Below are positions 32,050-41,863 of a stretch of 64,000 nt of DNA, piece after piece. Location of the stretch: the NCBI RefSeq assembly GCF_000344785.1, contig NC_020506.1, positions 1,550,001-1,614,000 of the forward strand. Direction: 5' to 3'. The position numbers and the translations under genes are program-made. The DNA comes from Corynebacterium callunae DSM 20147 (GTDB lineage: Bacteria > Actinomycetota > Actinomycetes > Mycobacteriales > Mycobacteriaceae). The notes beneath the pieces were generated by a model. It was not told where the DNA came from and ran no database searches. It saw only the letters and a list, made by a program, of their open reading frames with translations. The stretch's first letter is position 1. Each line of letters opens with the position of its first letter.

Positions 32050-32982
32050 TTAGAAGAAAGTAGTGGTCCAACCGAGCATCTCGCCAACGGTCTGGAGACC
32101 CAGCACCGCATCCACAGACAATGCCACGAAGAGCACTGCCAAGTAGTTATTGGAGAGAATAAAGAGCTTGAGTGGCTTAACCTTGCCGCCATTCTTGATG
32201 CCAATGTGCAGCTTGATGGCCATAAAGAGGAAGGTCACGCCGGAGAGTACCGCGACCACGGAGTAAATCCAGCCGGTGGCTGGGATCAGCAAGAATGTGG
32301 TCAAAACGGTGGCTACGGAGTACCACACAATTTGTGAGGTGACCTGTACTGGTGTACGAACCACCGGCAACATTGGCACACCTGCAGCTTTGTAATCTTC
32401 GCGGTACTTCATTGCTAGCGCCCAAGTATGAGGTGGGGTCCAGAAGAAGATCACCATAAAGAGCACAATCGCCTGCCACCACTGCTGTGGCACACCAGCT
32501 GGGAAGCTATCAACAATAACTGCCCAACCGACGAGCACTGGCATACAGCCGGCGGCGCCACCCCACACAATATTCATATGGGTGCGACGCTTAAGCCACT
32601 TGGTATAAACAAAAATATAAAAGAAGATCGTGATCATCACGAAGATCGCCGCGGTGAGCGAATGACACAGCAGCCACAGCCACAAGAAGCTTGCAATAGT
32701 GAGCACCCAAGCAAAGATTGAGGCATCCCGATTACTTACTGTGTGGCGCACTAATGGTCGAGCCCTGGTACGTCCCATCTGCTGGTCGATATCAGAATCG
32801 GCAACCATATTAAAGGTATTGGCAGCAGCAGCTCCCATCCAGCCACCAAAAACGGTAAGCAAAATGAGAACAATATTATTCTCCCCACGCTCAGCTTGCA
32901 GCATGGTGGGAATTGTGGCGACTAATAGGAGTTCGATCACCCTGGGCTTCGTTAGCGCAATATAGGCCTTGATCGTCTCCAA
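32050..32982 (-). CDS. ctaB: Protoheme IX farnesyltransferase (heme O synthase)
   Basis: A 310-residue UbiA-family enzyme that adds a farnesyl group to heme b, giving heme O for CtaA. Signature [20 protein letters not shown] (prenyl-binding N-x3-D-x3-D) and second Asp-rich region [11 protein letters not shown]; nine hydrophobic spans. I prefer TTG 32982, which has GGAGG 7 nt upstream and begins [19 protein letters not shown]; an ATG at 33006 would add eight residues without a ribosome site. Confidence 0.93.
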   Translation of the reverse strand: METIKAYIALTKPRVIELLLVATIPTMLQAERGENNIVLILLTVFGGWMGAAAANTFNMVADSDIDQQMGRTRARPLVRHTVSNRDASIFAWVLTIASFLWLWLLCHSLTAAIFVMITIFFYIFVYTKWLKRRTHMNIVWGGAAGCMPVLVGWAVIVDSFPAGVPQQWWQAIVLFMVIFFWTPPHTWALAMKYREDYKAAGVPMLPVVRTPVQVTSQIVWYSVATVLTTFLLIPATGWIYSVVAVLSGVTFLFMAIKLHIGIKNGGKVKPLKLFILSNNYLAVLFVALSVDAVLGLQTVGEMLGWTTTFF

Positions 32983-33673
32983 GGATTTTCCTCCACAACG
33001 TTGCATTTTTAAATCATCATGTACTTAAGAAGCGCACCTAAACCATATTTGGTGCTTTCACATGCCTTGGATAAAGCACTGTGCCACCACACCTGCCTTA
33101 GGAAGTCAGGATGCGCATAGCTCAGTTGTCGGATGAGAGTGGAGAAAAGTTCCCAGAAAACATTTTTAAAGCGTTTTGCTCTCATGTGGCATGCAGATCG
33201 CAGCGTGAAATTTATTTAGATCTCCCACTTTGACCAGACTTTGCCATGCTATCTTTAAACGCTCTAGTTTGAGTAATCGTGATGAGGTATTTCACCTTTT
33301 CTCCCCCACCTGCTGCGCGGGACACTCCCACCTGGAAGACCAGCAAAAAGAGCGAGCAAAAACATTCGGGCCATGAAATTGGGAAAATTATTCTTGGCAG
33401 TCCCAAAAAATTTCCCAAAAACACCCGAAAAAGCCCTGCATATGCTTGAATTGGTCATATCTTATAGCTGTTAGGAACACACTCAGTTATAAAATGAGGG
33501 CGACATCACTAAGCTATAAGTGTTGAAAGCCCACAATTCATTATCGGTAGATCCGGGTCACATATTCGGAGCTACCACTTTGTTATGAATGTAGGCTGAA
33601 TAACTAGACGCGGACCGAACCTCGGATCCACGTATATGAACTCCAACTTCATCCCGGTTTAACCCAGGAAGGA
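32983..33673. promoter_or_regulatory. Long divergent ctaB-tkt intergenic region
   Basis: About 690 bp without a credible gene; open frames here are short and lack start signals. It is AT-rich, with several -10-like hexamers facing tkt (TATAAA at 33488, TATAAG near 33514) and inverted repeats such as TTGGGAAAATT/AATTTCCCAA (33375-33420). The tkt operon leader is therefore probably long, with more than one promoter. I see no riboswitch or tRNA. Confidence 0.5.
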
Positions 33674-35776
33674 TTGACCACCTTGACGCTGTCACCTGAA
33701 CTTCAGGCGCTCACTGTACGCAATTACCCCTCCGATTGGTCCGACGTGGACACCAAGGCAGTAGACACCGTCCGTGTCCTCGCTGCCGATGCGGTAGAAA
33801 ATTGTGGATCTGGCCACCCCGGCACGGCAATGAGCTTGGCTCCCCTTGCCTACACCTTGTACCAGCGTGTGATGAACGTTGATCCGCAGGACACCAACTG
33901 GGCTGGCCGTGACCGCTTTGTTCTTTCCTGTGGACACAGCTCCCTCACCCAGTACATCCAGCTTTACTTGGGTGGATTTGGCCTCGAGATGGACGATCTT
34001 AAGGCTCTTCGCACCTGGGATTCCCTCACCCCGGGTCACCCTGAATACCGCCACACCAAGGGCGTTGAAATTACCACTGGCCCACTTGGCCAGGGTCTTG
34101 CTTCTGCAGTTGGTATGGCCATGGCTTCCCGCCGTGAGCGCGGTCTTTTTGACCCCACCGCAGCAGCTGGCGAATCCCCATTCGATCACTACATCTACGT
34201 TGTAGCTTCCGATGGAGACCTGCAGGAAGGCGTTACCGCCGAGGCTTCCTCCCTTGCTGGCACCCAGCAACTGGGCAACCTCATTGTCTTCTGGGATGAC
34301 AACCGCATCTCCATCGAAGATGACACCGAGATCGCCTTCAACGAAGACGTCATCGCACGTTATAAGGCATACGGCTGGCAGACCATCGAAATCGAGGGTG
34401 GCGAGGACGTAGCAGCTATTGAGGCTGCCGTTGCAGAGGCAAAGAAGGACACCCAGCGTCCTACCTTCGTCCGCGTTCGCACCATCATCGGCTTCCCTGC
34501 TCCAACCATGATGAACACCGGTTCCGTACACGGTGCTGCACTGGGTGCCGCAGAGGTTGCAGCAACCAAGCAGGAACTCGGATTCGACCCTGAGGTTAAC
34601 TTCGCAATTGATGATGAAGTTATCGCACACACCCGCAAGCTTGCTGATCGTGCTGCTGAGAAGAAGGCAGTATGGCAGGAAAAGTTTGACAAGTGGACTG
34701 CTACAAACCCAGAGAACAAGGCTCTCTTTGACCGTCTGACCGCTCATGAGCTGCCTGCTGATTTCGCAGCTGAGCTACCAGTATGGGATGCAGATCCAAA
34801 GGGTGTTGCAACCCGTAAGGCTTCCGAGGCTGCACTGCAGGCCCTGGGCAAGACCTTGCCTGAGCTTTGGGGTGGCTCCGCTGACCTCGCAGGCTCCAAC
34901 AACACCGTGATCAAGGGATCCCCTTCCTTCGGTCCAGAGACCATCTCCACCGACGCTTGGACCGCCGAGCCTTATGGCCGCAACCTGCACTTCGGTATCC
35001 GTGAGCACGCAATGGGCTCCATCCTGAACGGCATCGCACTACACGGTGGCACCCGTCCTTATGGCGGAACCTTCTTGATCTTCTCCGATTACATGCGTCC
35101 TGCAGTTCGTTTGGCAGCACTCATGGGCATCGACACCTACTACGTCTGGACACACGATTCCATCGGTCTGGGCGAAGACGGCCCAACCCACCAGCCAGTG
35201 GAAACCTTGGCAGCACTGCGCGCGATCCCAGGTTTGTCTGTCCTGCGCCCAGCTGATGCTAATGAGACTGCCCAGGCTTGGGCAGCTTCCCTGGAGCACA
35301 AGGAAGGTCCTAAGGGCCTTGCTTTGACTCGCCAGAACGTTCCTGTCCTTGAGGGCACCAAGGAAAAGGCCGCCGAGGGCGTCCGCCGCGGTGCTTACAC
35401 TCTGGTTGAAGGTTCCAAGGAAACCCCAGACGTTATCCTCATGGGCTCCGGCTCCGAGGTTCAGCTTGCAGTTGAAGCAGCTCAGGCTCTGGAAAACGAC
35501 GGCGTTGCAGCTCGCGTTGTATCCGTTCCTTGTATGGACTGGTTCCTCGAGCAAGATGCAGACTACATCGAGTCCGTGCTTCCAGCAGCTGTAACCGCTC
35601 GCGTTTCCGTTGAAGCTGGAATCGCAATGCCGTGGTACCGCCTCATCGGCACCCAGGGTCGCGCTGTCTCCCTCGAGCACTTCGGTGCTTCTGCTGATTA
35701 CCAGACCCTGTACGAAAAGTTCGGCATCACCACCGAGGCAGTTATTGAAGCTGCCAAGGCTTCTATCGGTGCCTAA
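33674..35776 (+). CDS. tkt: Transketolase
   Basis: A 700-residue thiamine-diphosphate enzyme that moves two-carbon units in the pentose phosphate pathway. GSGHPGTAMSLAP near the N-terminus, TPP-binding SDGDLQEGVTAEASSLAG followed by IVFWDDNRISIEDD, and the C-terminal GIREHAMGSILNGIALHGG and THDSIGLGEDGPTHQPVE are textbook. Starts TTG 33674 after CAGGAAGG (short spacing), as in C. glutamicum. It heads the tkt-tal-zwf-opcA-pgl operon. Confidence 0.97.
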   Translation: MTTLTLSPELQALTVRNYPSDWSDVDTKAVDTVRVLAADAVENCGSGHPGTAMSLAPLAYTLYQRVMNVDPQDTNWAGRDRFVLSCGHSSLTQYIQLYLGGFGLEMDDLKALRTWDSLTPGHPEYRHTKGVEITTGPLGQGLASAVGMAMASRRERGLFDPTAAAGESPFDHYIYVVASDGDLQEGVTAEASSLAGTQQLGNLIVFWDDNRISIEDDTEIAFNEDVIARYKAYGWQTIEIEGGEDVAAIEAAVAEAKKDTQRPTFVRVRTIIGFPAPTMMNTGSVHGAALGAAEVAATKQELGFDPEVNFAIDDEVIAHTRKLADRAAEKKAVWQEKFDKWTATNPENKALFDRLTAHELPADFAAELPVWDADPKGVATRKASEAALQALGKTLPELWGGSADLAGSNNTVIKGSPSFGPETISTDAWTAEPYGRNLHFGIREHAMGSILNGIALHGGTRPYGGTFLIFSDYMRPAVRLAALMGIDTYYVWTHDSIGLGEDGPTHQPVETLAALRAIPGLSVLRPADANETAQAWAASLEHKEGPKGLALTRQNVPVLEGTKEKAAEGVRRGAYTLVEGSKETPDVILMGSGSEVQLAVEAAQALENDGVAARVVSVPCMDWFLEQDADYIESVLPAAVTARVSVEAGIAMPWYRLIGTQGRAVSLEHFGASADYQTLYEKFGITTEAVIEAAKASIGA

Positions 35777-35811
35777 GCTTTTTTAAAAAACACCCGCTGT
35801 ACAGCGCTTCG

Positions 35812-35851
35812 GCCCGGGGCTTGAAATTCTCCGGAATTTTTGGCCCCGGGC
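35812..35851 (+). terminator. Hairpin with T-run between tkt and tal
   Basis: GCCCGGGGC (35812-35820) and GCCCCGGGC (35843-35851) form a 9-bp GC stem with a 22-nt loop, followed by TTTGTTTTG. It probably reduces read-through from tkt into tal or ends part of the tkt transcripts. Confidence 0.75.
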
Positions 35852-35965
35852 TTTGTTTTGTCAAGGGTATAAAGGACTGTTAGAACCTACCCTCCCAACG
35901 CTTTATTTGGCGGCACGCTTGGTGTCGCCGCGGTGGGAAAATAACTTAGAGGAAAATTAATACAC

Positions 35966-37048
35966 ATGTCACATATTGACGATCTTGCCCAACTTGGTAC
36001 CTCCACCTGGCTCGATGACCTTTCCCGTGAACGCATCACCTCCGGAAACCTGCAGGAAGTAATTGATAAGAAGTCTGTCGTTGGTGTAACCACCAACCCA
36101 GCTATTTTCGCTGCCGCAATGTCCAAGGGCGATTCCTACGATGCTCAGATCGCTGAGCTCAAGGCCGCAGGCGCCTCTGTTGACCAGGCTGTTTACGCAA
36201 TGAGCATCGACGATGTCCGCAATGCTTGTGACCTTTTCACCGGCATCTACGAGTCCAGCAATGGTTATGATGGACGCGTTTCCATCGAGGTTGATCCTCG
36301 TATCTCCGCTGATCGTGATGCTACCCTGGCTCAGGCCAAGGAGCTGTGGGCAAAGGTTGATCGACCTAATGTCATGATCAAGATTCCTGCTACCCCAGGT
36401 TCCCTGCCAGCAATCACCGATGCATTGGCTGAGGGCATCAGCGTTAACGTCACCTTGATCTTCTCCGTAGCACGCTACCGCGAGGTCATCGCTGCTTACG
36501 TCGAGGGCATTAAGCAGGCTGCAGGCAATGGCCACGATGTTTCCAAGATCCACTCTGTCGCTTCCTTCTTCGTGTCCCGCGTTGATGTTGAGATCGACAA
36601 GCGCCTCGAAGCAATCGGCACCGAAGAAGCACTTGCTCTCCGTGGCAAGGCAGGCGTTGCCAACGCTCAGCGCGCATACGCTGTATATAAGGAGCTTTTC
36701 GACGCTGCTGAGTTGCCAGTCGGCGCTAACACCCAGCGCCCACTGTGGGCGTCCACCGGCGTTAAGAACCCTGCTTACCCAGCAACCCTCTACGTTTCTG
36801 AGCTTGCTGGCCCACAGACCGTCAACACCATGCCAGAAGGCACCATCGACGCAGTTCTGGAATTGGGTAACCTACACGGCGATACCCTCTCCAACACCGG
36901 CGCTGAAGCTGAAGAGGTATTTGTTAAGCTCAACAACCTTGGTATCGATTTGGCTGATGTCTTTGACGTCCTCGAGACTGAAGGCGTTGAAAAGTTCGTG
37001 GCATCTTGGAGCGAACTCCTTGAGTCCATGGAATCCCGCCTGAAGTAG
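35966..37048 (+). CDS. tal: Transaldolase
   Basis: A 360-residue transaldolase of the larger actinobacterial class. It transfers dihydroxyacetone units in the non-oxidative pentose phosphate pathway. The Schiff-base lysine lies in [18 protein letters not shown]; other family blocks are [35 protein letters not shown] and [27 protein letters not shown] precedes the ATG. Second gene of the operon, after the tkt-tal hairpin. Confidence 0.96.
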   Translation: MSHIDDLAQLGTSTWLDDLSRERITSGNLQEVIDKKSVVGVTTNPAIFAAAMSKGDSYDAQIAELKAAGASVDQAVYAMSIDDVRNACDLFTGIYESSNGYDGRVSIEVDPRISADRDATLAQAKELWAKVDRPNVMIKIPATPGSLPAITDALAEGISVNVTLIFSVARYREVIAAYVEGIKQAAGNGHDVSKIHSVASFFVSRVDVEIDKRLEAIGTEEALALRGKAGVANAQRAYAVYKELFDAAELPVGANTQRPLWASTGVKNPAYPATLYVSELAGPQTVNTMPEGTIDAVLELGNLHGDTLSNTGAEAEEVFVKLNNLGIDLADVFDVLETEGVEKFVASWSELLESMESRLK

Positions 37049-37168
37049 AATCAGGGAAAGCAAGCAGCAAGCTGCATTTGTAACGGCACCGAGAACCACT
37101 TAGAACCACCGTGGTCCTCGTGGCCGTTACACATATTTCACCAAAGAAAGGATCGTGACGCTTCCATC

Positions 37169-38704
37169 GTGAACACGACTCCCACCTGGACTAATCCACT
37201 TCGTGATCCCCAAGACAAGCGACTCCCCCGAATTGCTGGACCTTCCGGCATGGTTATTTTCGGTGTCACCGGCGACCTTGCCCGCAAGAAGCTCCTTCCT
37301 GCCATTTATGACCTCGCCAACCGTGGTTTGCTTCCTCCCGGATTCTCCCTCGTTGGTTATGGCCGCCGTGAGTGGTCCAAGGAAGATTTTGAAAAGTATG
37401 TGCGTGAAGCAGCTGTTGCTGGAGCACGAACTGAGTTCCGTGAAAATGTCTGGGAGCGTCTCGCCGAGGGCATGGAATTTGTCAGCGGCAACTTTGATGA
37501 TGATGTAGCCTTCGACAACCTTGCTGACACCCTAAAGCGCCTCGACGAAACTCGTGGCACCGCCGGCAACTGGGCATTCTACCTGTCGATTCCACCAGAT
37601 TCCTTCGCCGCAGTTTGTTATCAACTGGAACGCTCCGGCATGGCAGAATCCACCGATGATGTCTGGCGACGAGTCATCATCGAAAAGCCTTTTGGCCATG
37701 ATCTTGAGTCCGCACATGAACTCAACCGCCTGGTCAATGCTGTTTTCCCAGAATCAAACGTGTTCCGCATCGACCACTACCTGGGCAAAGAAACAGTGCA
37801 AAATATTATGGCGCTGCGTTTTGCCAACCAGCTTTTTGAACCACTGTGGAACTCTAATTATGTGGACCACGTCCAGATCACCATGGCTGAAGACATCGGC
37901 CTAGGTGGCCGTGCTGGTTATTATGATGGCATCGGCGCTGCCCGCGATGTTATTCAAAACCACCTCATCCAGCTTTTGGCTTTGGTTGCCATGGAAGAGC
38001 CAATCTCCTTTACTCCAAAGCAGCTGCAGGCTGAAAAGATCAAGGTTTTGAGCGCCACCAAGCCTTGTTACCCCCTAAATAAGACCTCTGCTCGTGGCCA
38101 ATACGCCTCCGGTTGGCAGGGCTCTGAATATGTAAAGGGCCTGCGTGAGGAAGAAGGATTTGATCCTAATTCCACCACCGAAACCTACGCTGCCTGCACC
38201 CTAGAAATTACTTCCCGCCGTTGGGCTGGAGTGCCTTTCTACCTGCGCACCGGCAAGCGTTTGGGACGTCGCGTAACCGAGATTGCAGTGGTCTTTAAAG
38301 ACGCTCCACACCAGCCATTTGATGAGGGCATGACTGCTTCCTTGGGACAAAACGCCATTGTGATCCGTGTACAGCCTGATGAAGGTGTGCTAATCCGCTT
38401 TGGTTCTAAGGTCCCTGGTTCTGCCATGGAAGTCCGCGACGTCAACATGGACTTCTCCTACTCAGAATCCTTTACCGAGGAATCCCCTGAGGCCTATGAG
38501 CGACTCATCCTCGATGCTTTGTTGGATGAATCAAGCCTCTTCCCCACCAACAAAGAGGTGGAATTGAGCTGGGAGATTCTCGATCCAGTTCTCAAGGCCT
38601 GGGAAACCGCTGGTCAGCCTGAGGAATATGCAGCTGGCACCTGGGGTCCCAAGAGCGCCGATGACATGCTTGCCCGCAATGGCCACACTTGGCGCCGGCC
38701 ATAA
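37169..38704 (+). CDS. zwf: Glucose-6-phosphate dehydrogenase
   Basis: A 511-residue G6PDH, first step of the oxidative pentose phosphate branch. The NADP-binding GVTGDLARKKLLPAIYDLAN and the active-site RIDHYLGKETVQNI are present, as is IIEKPFGHDLESAHELN. The start is GTG 37169; AAGAAAGGAT lies about 15 nt upstream, an unusually distant ribosome site, so an upstream start cannot be excluded. It needs OpcA, encoded next, for full activity in C. glutamicum. Confidence 0.96.
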   Translation: MNTTPTWTNPLRDPQDKRLPRIAGPSGMVIFGVTGDLARKKLLPAIYDLANRGLLPPGFSLVGYGRREWSKEDFEKYVREAAVAGARTEFRENVWERLAEGMEFVSGNFDDDVAFDNLADTLKRLDETRGTAGNWAFYLSIPPDSFAAVCYQLERSGMAESTDDVWRRVIIEKPFGHDLESAHELNRLVNAVFPESNVFRIDHYLGKETVQNIMALRFANQLFEPLWNSNYVDHVQITMAEDIGLGGRAGYYDGIGAARDVIQNHLIQLLALVAMEEPISFTPKQLQAEKIKVLSATKPCYPLNKTSARGQYASGWQGSEYVKGLREEEGFDPNSTTETYAACTLEITSRRWAGVPFYLRTGKRLGRRVTEIAVVFKDAPHQPFDEGMTASLGQNAIVIRVQPDEGVLIRFGSKVPGSAMEVRDVNMDFSYSESFTEESPEAYERLILDALLDESSLFPTNKEVELSWEILDPVLKAWETAGQPEEYAAGTWGPKSADDMLARNGHTWRRP

Positions 38705-38728
38705 TTTAGAGGAAGTTAGGTAATACAC

Positions 38729-39688
38729 ATGATCTTTGAGCTTCCAGATACCACTACTCATCAAATTTCCAAGACGCTTTCCAGGCTGCGCGAGTCCGGC
38801 ACTCAGGTCACCACTGGCCGTGTGCTGACCCTAATTGTGGTCACCAATTCAGAAAGCGACGTGGCGGCAATTACCGAGTCCACCAATGAAGCTTCCCGCG
38901 AACATCCATCGCGTGTGCTCATCTTGGTGGTTGGTGACAAAGCTGCAGAAACCAAGGTTGATGCCGAGGTACGTATCGGTGGCGACGCCGGTGCATCAGA
39001 GATGATCATTATTCATCTCAACGGTCCAGTGGCCGATAACCTGCAGTCAGTAGTGACTCCCCTGTTGCTTCCTGATACCCCAATCGTTGCTTGGTGGCCA
39101 GGCCAATCCCCAGAAGATCCTTCCAAGGATCCCATTGGAAAAATTGCCCATCGCCGCATTACCGATGCTCTTTATGATCGCGAAACCGCACTGCAGGACC
39201 GTATCGAAAATTACCGTCCTGGAGATACTGATATGACCTGGGCGCGTATTACCCAATGGCGTGGCCTTGTGGCCTCCTCCCTGGACCACCCACCACACGG
39301 TGAAGTTACCGCGGTGCGGGTGCGGGGCTCGTCGACAAGCACTTCAGTTGACCTCGCTGCAGGTTGGCTGGCACGTCGCCTCAATGTCCCCGTTATTCGT
39401 GAATGCACCGATTCGCCCACTGTGGCCTGCGATGAAGCCGGAACTCCGCTGCTTTCCGTGGAACGTTTGGAAATTGAACGCGCTACTGGCTCTATCGTGA
39501 TCAGTATTCAAGATGCCCACACCCTGCGTGTGGAGATGCCAGAGAAGGGCACTGCTCCAGCACTAGTTGCTATTGGACGCCGCAGCGAGGCCGATTGTTT
39601 GGCTGAGGAGCTACGTCATATGGACCCAGATTTGGGTTATCAGCATGCACTTGCTGGACTTTCCAGCGTTAATCGCATTGATGTCTAA
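38729..39688 (+). CDS. opcA: OpcA, G6PDH assembly/activity protein
   Basis: A 319-residue OpcA. It binds and activates G6PDH in actinobacteria and cyanobacteria. Conserved blocks: LLPDTPIVAWWPGQSPEDPS, GDTDMTWARITQWRGLVASS, and VRGSSTSTSVDLAAGWLARR. GAGGAAG precedes the ATG by ~10 nt; the gap to zwf is 24 bp, so they are one transcript. Confidence 0.94.
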   Translation: MIFELPDTTTHQISKTLSRLRESGTQVTTGRVLTLIVVTNSESDVAAITESTNEASREHPSRVLILVVGDKAAETKVDAEVRIGGDAGASEMIIIHLNGPVADNLQSVVTPLLLPDTPIVAWWPGQSPEDPSKDPIGKIAHRRITDALYDRETALQDRIENYRPGDTDMTWARITQWRGLVASSLDHPPHGEVTAVRVRGSSTSTSVDLAAGWLARRLNVPVIRECTDSPTVACDEAGTPLLSVERLEIERATGSIVISIQDAHTLRVEMPEKGTAPALVAIGRRSEADCLAEELRHMDPDLGYQHALAGLSSVNRIDV

Positions 39689-39700
39689 GGAGTTTTTTTC

Positions 39701-40411
39701 GTGGTTGAAGTAGTTTCTGCAGTTGATACCACTGATTTGGTAGATCAGGCTGCTGCCCGTTTTATTGATGTTGTTACCGAGGCAACTCAGGATAATGGCA
39801 CCGCTCGAGTTGTCCTCACCGGCGGTGGAGCTGGCATTAAGTTGCTGGAAAAACTCGCTGTTGATGGCGCTGACCTGGCATGGGACCGTATTCACGTTTT
39901 CTTTGGCGATGAGCGTAATGTCCCGGTAGATGATCCAGAGTCCAATGAAGGCCAGGCTCGTGCAGCTTTGCTTTCCAAGGTGGCAATTCCGGCCGAAAAT
40001 ATCCACGGTTATGGCCTCGGATCTGCTGATTTGGCGGAGGCTGCCGCAGCCTATGAAGCGGTGTTAGAGGAATTTGCCCCTAACGGCTTTGATTTGCACT
40101 TGCTGGGCATGGGTGGAGAAGGCCACATCAACTCTCTCTTCCCTCATACCGCAGCTGTTGCCGAGGCAGACCGCAAGGTTATCGCGGTTTTTGATTCTCC
40201 AAAGCCACCAGCTGAGCGTGCAACCCTGACTCTGCCAGCGGTACTCTCCGCAGATCGAGTTTGGTTGTTGGTTTCTGGTGCAGAAAAGGCTGAGGCTGCT
40301 GCTGCAATTGTGGCTGGCAAGCCTGCTGTAGAGTGGCCAGCTGCTGGCGCCAAGGGCAAGTCCGAGACTTTGCTATTCCTGGCTGCTGATGCTGCCACTG
40401 AACTTGCTTAG
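39701..40411 (+). CDS. pgl: 6-phosphogluconolactonase
   Basis: A 236-residue Pgl (DevB) that hydrolyses 6-phosphogluconolactone. Family blocks: VLTGGGAGIKLLEKL, HVFFGDERNVPVDDPESNEG, and LLGMGGEGHINSLFPH. The start is GTG 39701, 12 nt after opcA, preceded by AAGGAG. It is the last gene of the operon and is followed by a very strong terminator. Confidence 0.95.
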   Translation: MVEVVSAVDTTDLVDQAAARFIDVVTEATQDNGTARVVLTGGGAGIKLLEKLAVDGADLAWDRIHVFFGDERNVPVDDPESNEGQARAALLSKVAIPAENIHGYGLGSADLAEAAAAYEAVLEEFAPNGFDLHLLGMGGEGHINSLFPHTAAVAEADRKVIAVFDSPKPPAERATLTLPAVLSADRVWLLVSGAEKAEAAAAIVAGKPAVEWPAAGAKGKSETLLFLAADAATELA

Positions 40412-40435
40412 TTAATTTCCAAGTTCTAGCACTGC

Positions 40436-40494
40436 AAAAATCCGGGTGTAGTTTTCAAGCTTTTAAGAAGCTTGAAAACTACACCCGGATTTTT
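40436..40494 (+). terminator. Perfect terminator of the tkt-pgl operon
   Basis: A 27-bp perfect stem (40436-40462 with 40468-40494; arm contains ATCCGGGTGTAGTTTTC) with a 5-nt loop. A on one side and T on the other make it functional in both directions; downstream soxA on the other strand ends at 40,580. Confidence 0.93.
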
Positions 40495-40579
40495 TACTAG
40501 CTGCGTGCTAGTTTGATGTCCGCCGAATGGCTGCCCTTACCCTGGAGAAGTGTGGCAGCATGTTCTGCAAAATTGGTGT

Positions 40580-41722
40580 CTATAACACCACCTCCTCTTT
40601 GATATTTTGGTGCGAGCTGATGCGGAAATCCTCACTATATAAAGGTGAGGTCTGACCCACTGCCAAATGTGCGGCTAGCTCGCCATAGGCAGGGGAAAGT
40701 TTGAAGGCGTGGCCGGAACCGCCGGTGAGAACAACGACATTGTCAATAGCATCAATCAGCGGAGCTTTATTGGCAGTGTAGGTATCGTAGTGCACGCTAA
40801 AGCGGTTCGGCTCTGGATTAACGCCGGGGAAAAGATCGTGGGTTTTGCGACCAAATTCAGAGATCGCTTCGCGGTCGAGGCGTAGATCCTCATCTTCCAC
40901 ATGTGCCCCCAGTGGCACTCCCCAATCGTCGAGACCAGAAATCTTAATGCTATAGCCATCAACACACGGTGCACCAAACACGTGGAAACCATCGCGGTCG
41001 CGGATAAAGCAAGGCAAGTTTTCTGGCTGGAAGTCCTCAAGCTTATAGGGCAGGAACCAGGTTAGTGCGAGGCGACGAACCTCTAGCAGTGGTGCAACCT
41101 GTGGAAGCAACTCACCCGTCCAGGCGCCGGTGGTGACAATAACGCGGTCAACCTGAGTGACTTCTTCACCTGCTTGAATGAGGACGTGATCGCCCTTGTC
41201 TTCAATATTGGTGATCTTTTGGTGCTCCCGGATTTCTGCACCGTTTGCGCGTGCTTCTTCAATGGCACTTAAGACTGCGAGCTCGGGGCGCAAGGCACCG
41301 CCTTGCTTATCAACAATGCCGGCCTCCTCATCACGGAAATCCAAGCCCGGGTAGCGCTGACGCATTTCTGCTGCAGTTAGGCGCTCATGAGGCAGATCAT
41401 AACGTTCTACCGATTCCACCAGTCGCTGAAATGGTGCTTCATCTTCTTTACCAGTACTTAAGACGCCAAAATTATGGAAGAGTTCGCGGCCAGAGGTCTC
41501 ACTAATCTCAGACCACAGATCCTTAGCGCGCTTGAGCAGTGGAACATAAGTGCTGCCCTCGTGATAAGCCATACGGAAAAGTCGGGACTCTCCGGTGAAG
41601 GCGCCATATCCGTGGGCGATACCAAATTGTTCAAATCCGATGGCTTCGACACCAGGAATTTTGCTCAAGTGCCATAAAGCCATAGAACCTGTGGCTCCAA
41701 GACCAATAACCGCTACCTTCAT
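40580..41722 (-). CDS. soxA: FAD-dependent sarcosine-oxidase-like amine oxidase
   Basis: A 380-residue member of the monomeric sarcosine oxidase/N-methyltryptophan oxidase family. FAD site VAVIGLGATGSMALWHLSK; conserved HGYGAFTGESRLFRMAYHEG; C-terminal VVLTGGSGHAFKLSPAYGEL. The substrate is probably a secondary amine or N-methyl amino acid. GGAGCAC precedes the ATG. It follows ocd after 141 bp with a terminator between, but belongs to the amt-ocd-sox nitrogen cluster by context. Confidence 0.88.
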   Translation of the reverse strand: MKVAVIGLGATGSMALWHLSKIPGVEAIGFEQFGIAHGYGAFTGESRLFRMAYHEGSTYVPLLKRAKDLWSEISETSGRELFHNFGVLSTGKEDEAPFQRLVESVERYDLPHERLTAAEMRQRYPGLDFRDEEAGIVDKQGGALRPELAVLSAIEEARANGAEIREHQKITNIEDKGDHVLIQAGEEVTQVDRVIVTTGAWTGELLPQVAPLLEVRRLALTWFLPYKLEDFQPENLPCFIRDRDGFHVFGAPCVDGYSIKISGLDDWGVPLGAHVEDEDLRLDREAISEFGRKTHDLFPGVNPEPNRFSVHYDTYTANKAPLIDAIDNVVVLTGGSGHAFKLSPAYGELAAHLAVGQTSPLYSEDFRISSHQNIKEEVVL

Positions 41723-41773
41723 TATTTTGTGCTCCTTAGGCGAGTAAGAACGATGTGGCTAAAGTTGAAAAAA

Positions 41774-41805
41774 GGGCCGGTAGTCCGGGAGCGGGTTACC
41801 GGCCC
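41774..41805 (-). terminator. Intrinsic terminator between ocd and soxA
   Basis: GGGCCGGTA (41774-41782) and TACCGGCCC (41797-41805) form a perfect 9-bp stem with a 14-nt loop; on the minus strand it is followed by TTTTTTCAACTTT. It should end most amt-ocd transcripts before soxA. Confidence 0.88.
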
Positions 41806-41863
41806 GCTTAGCGTTTTTCAGGGGTTATGCAGGGGGGTAGATCTAGCTAGGGATTTGCCGAGC

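Noticed and set aside
33212..33458. Two overlapping short minus-strand frames in the ctaB-tkt gap
   Set aside because: Low-complexity translation, no start signals, and they overlap each other.
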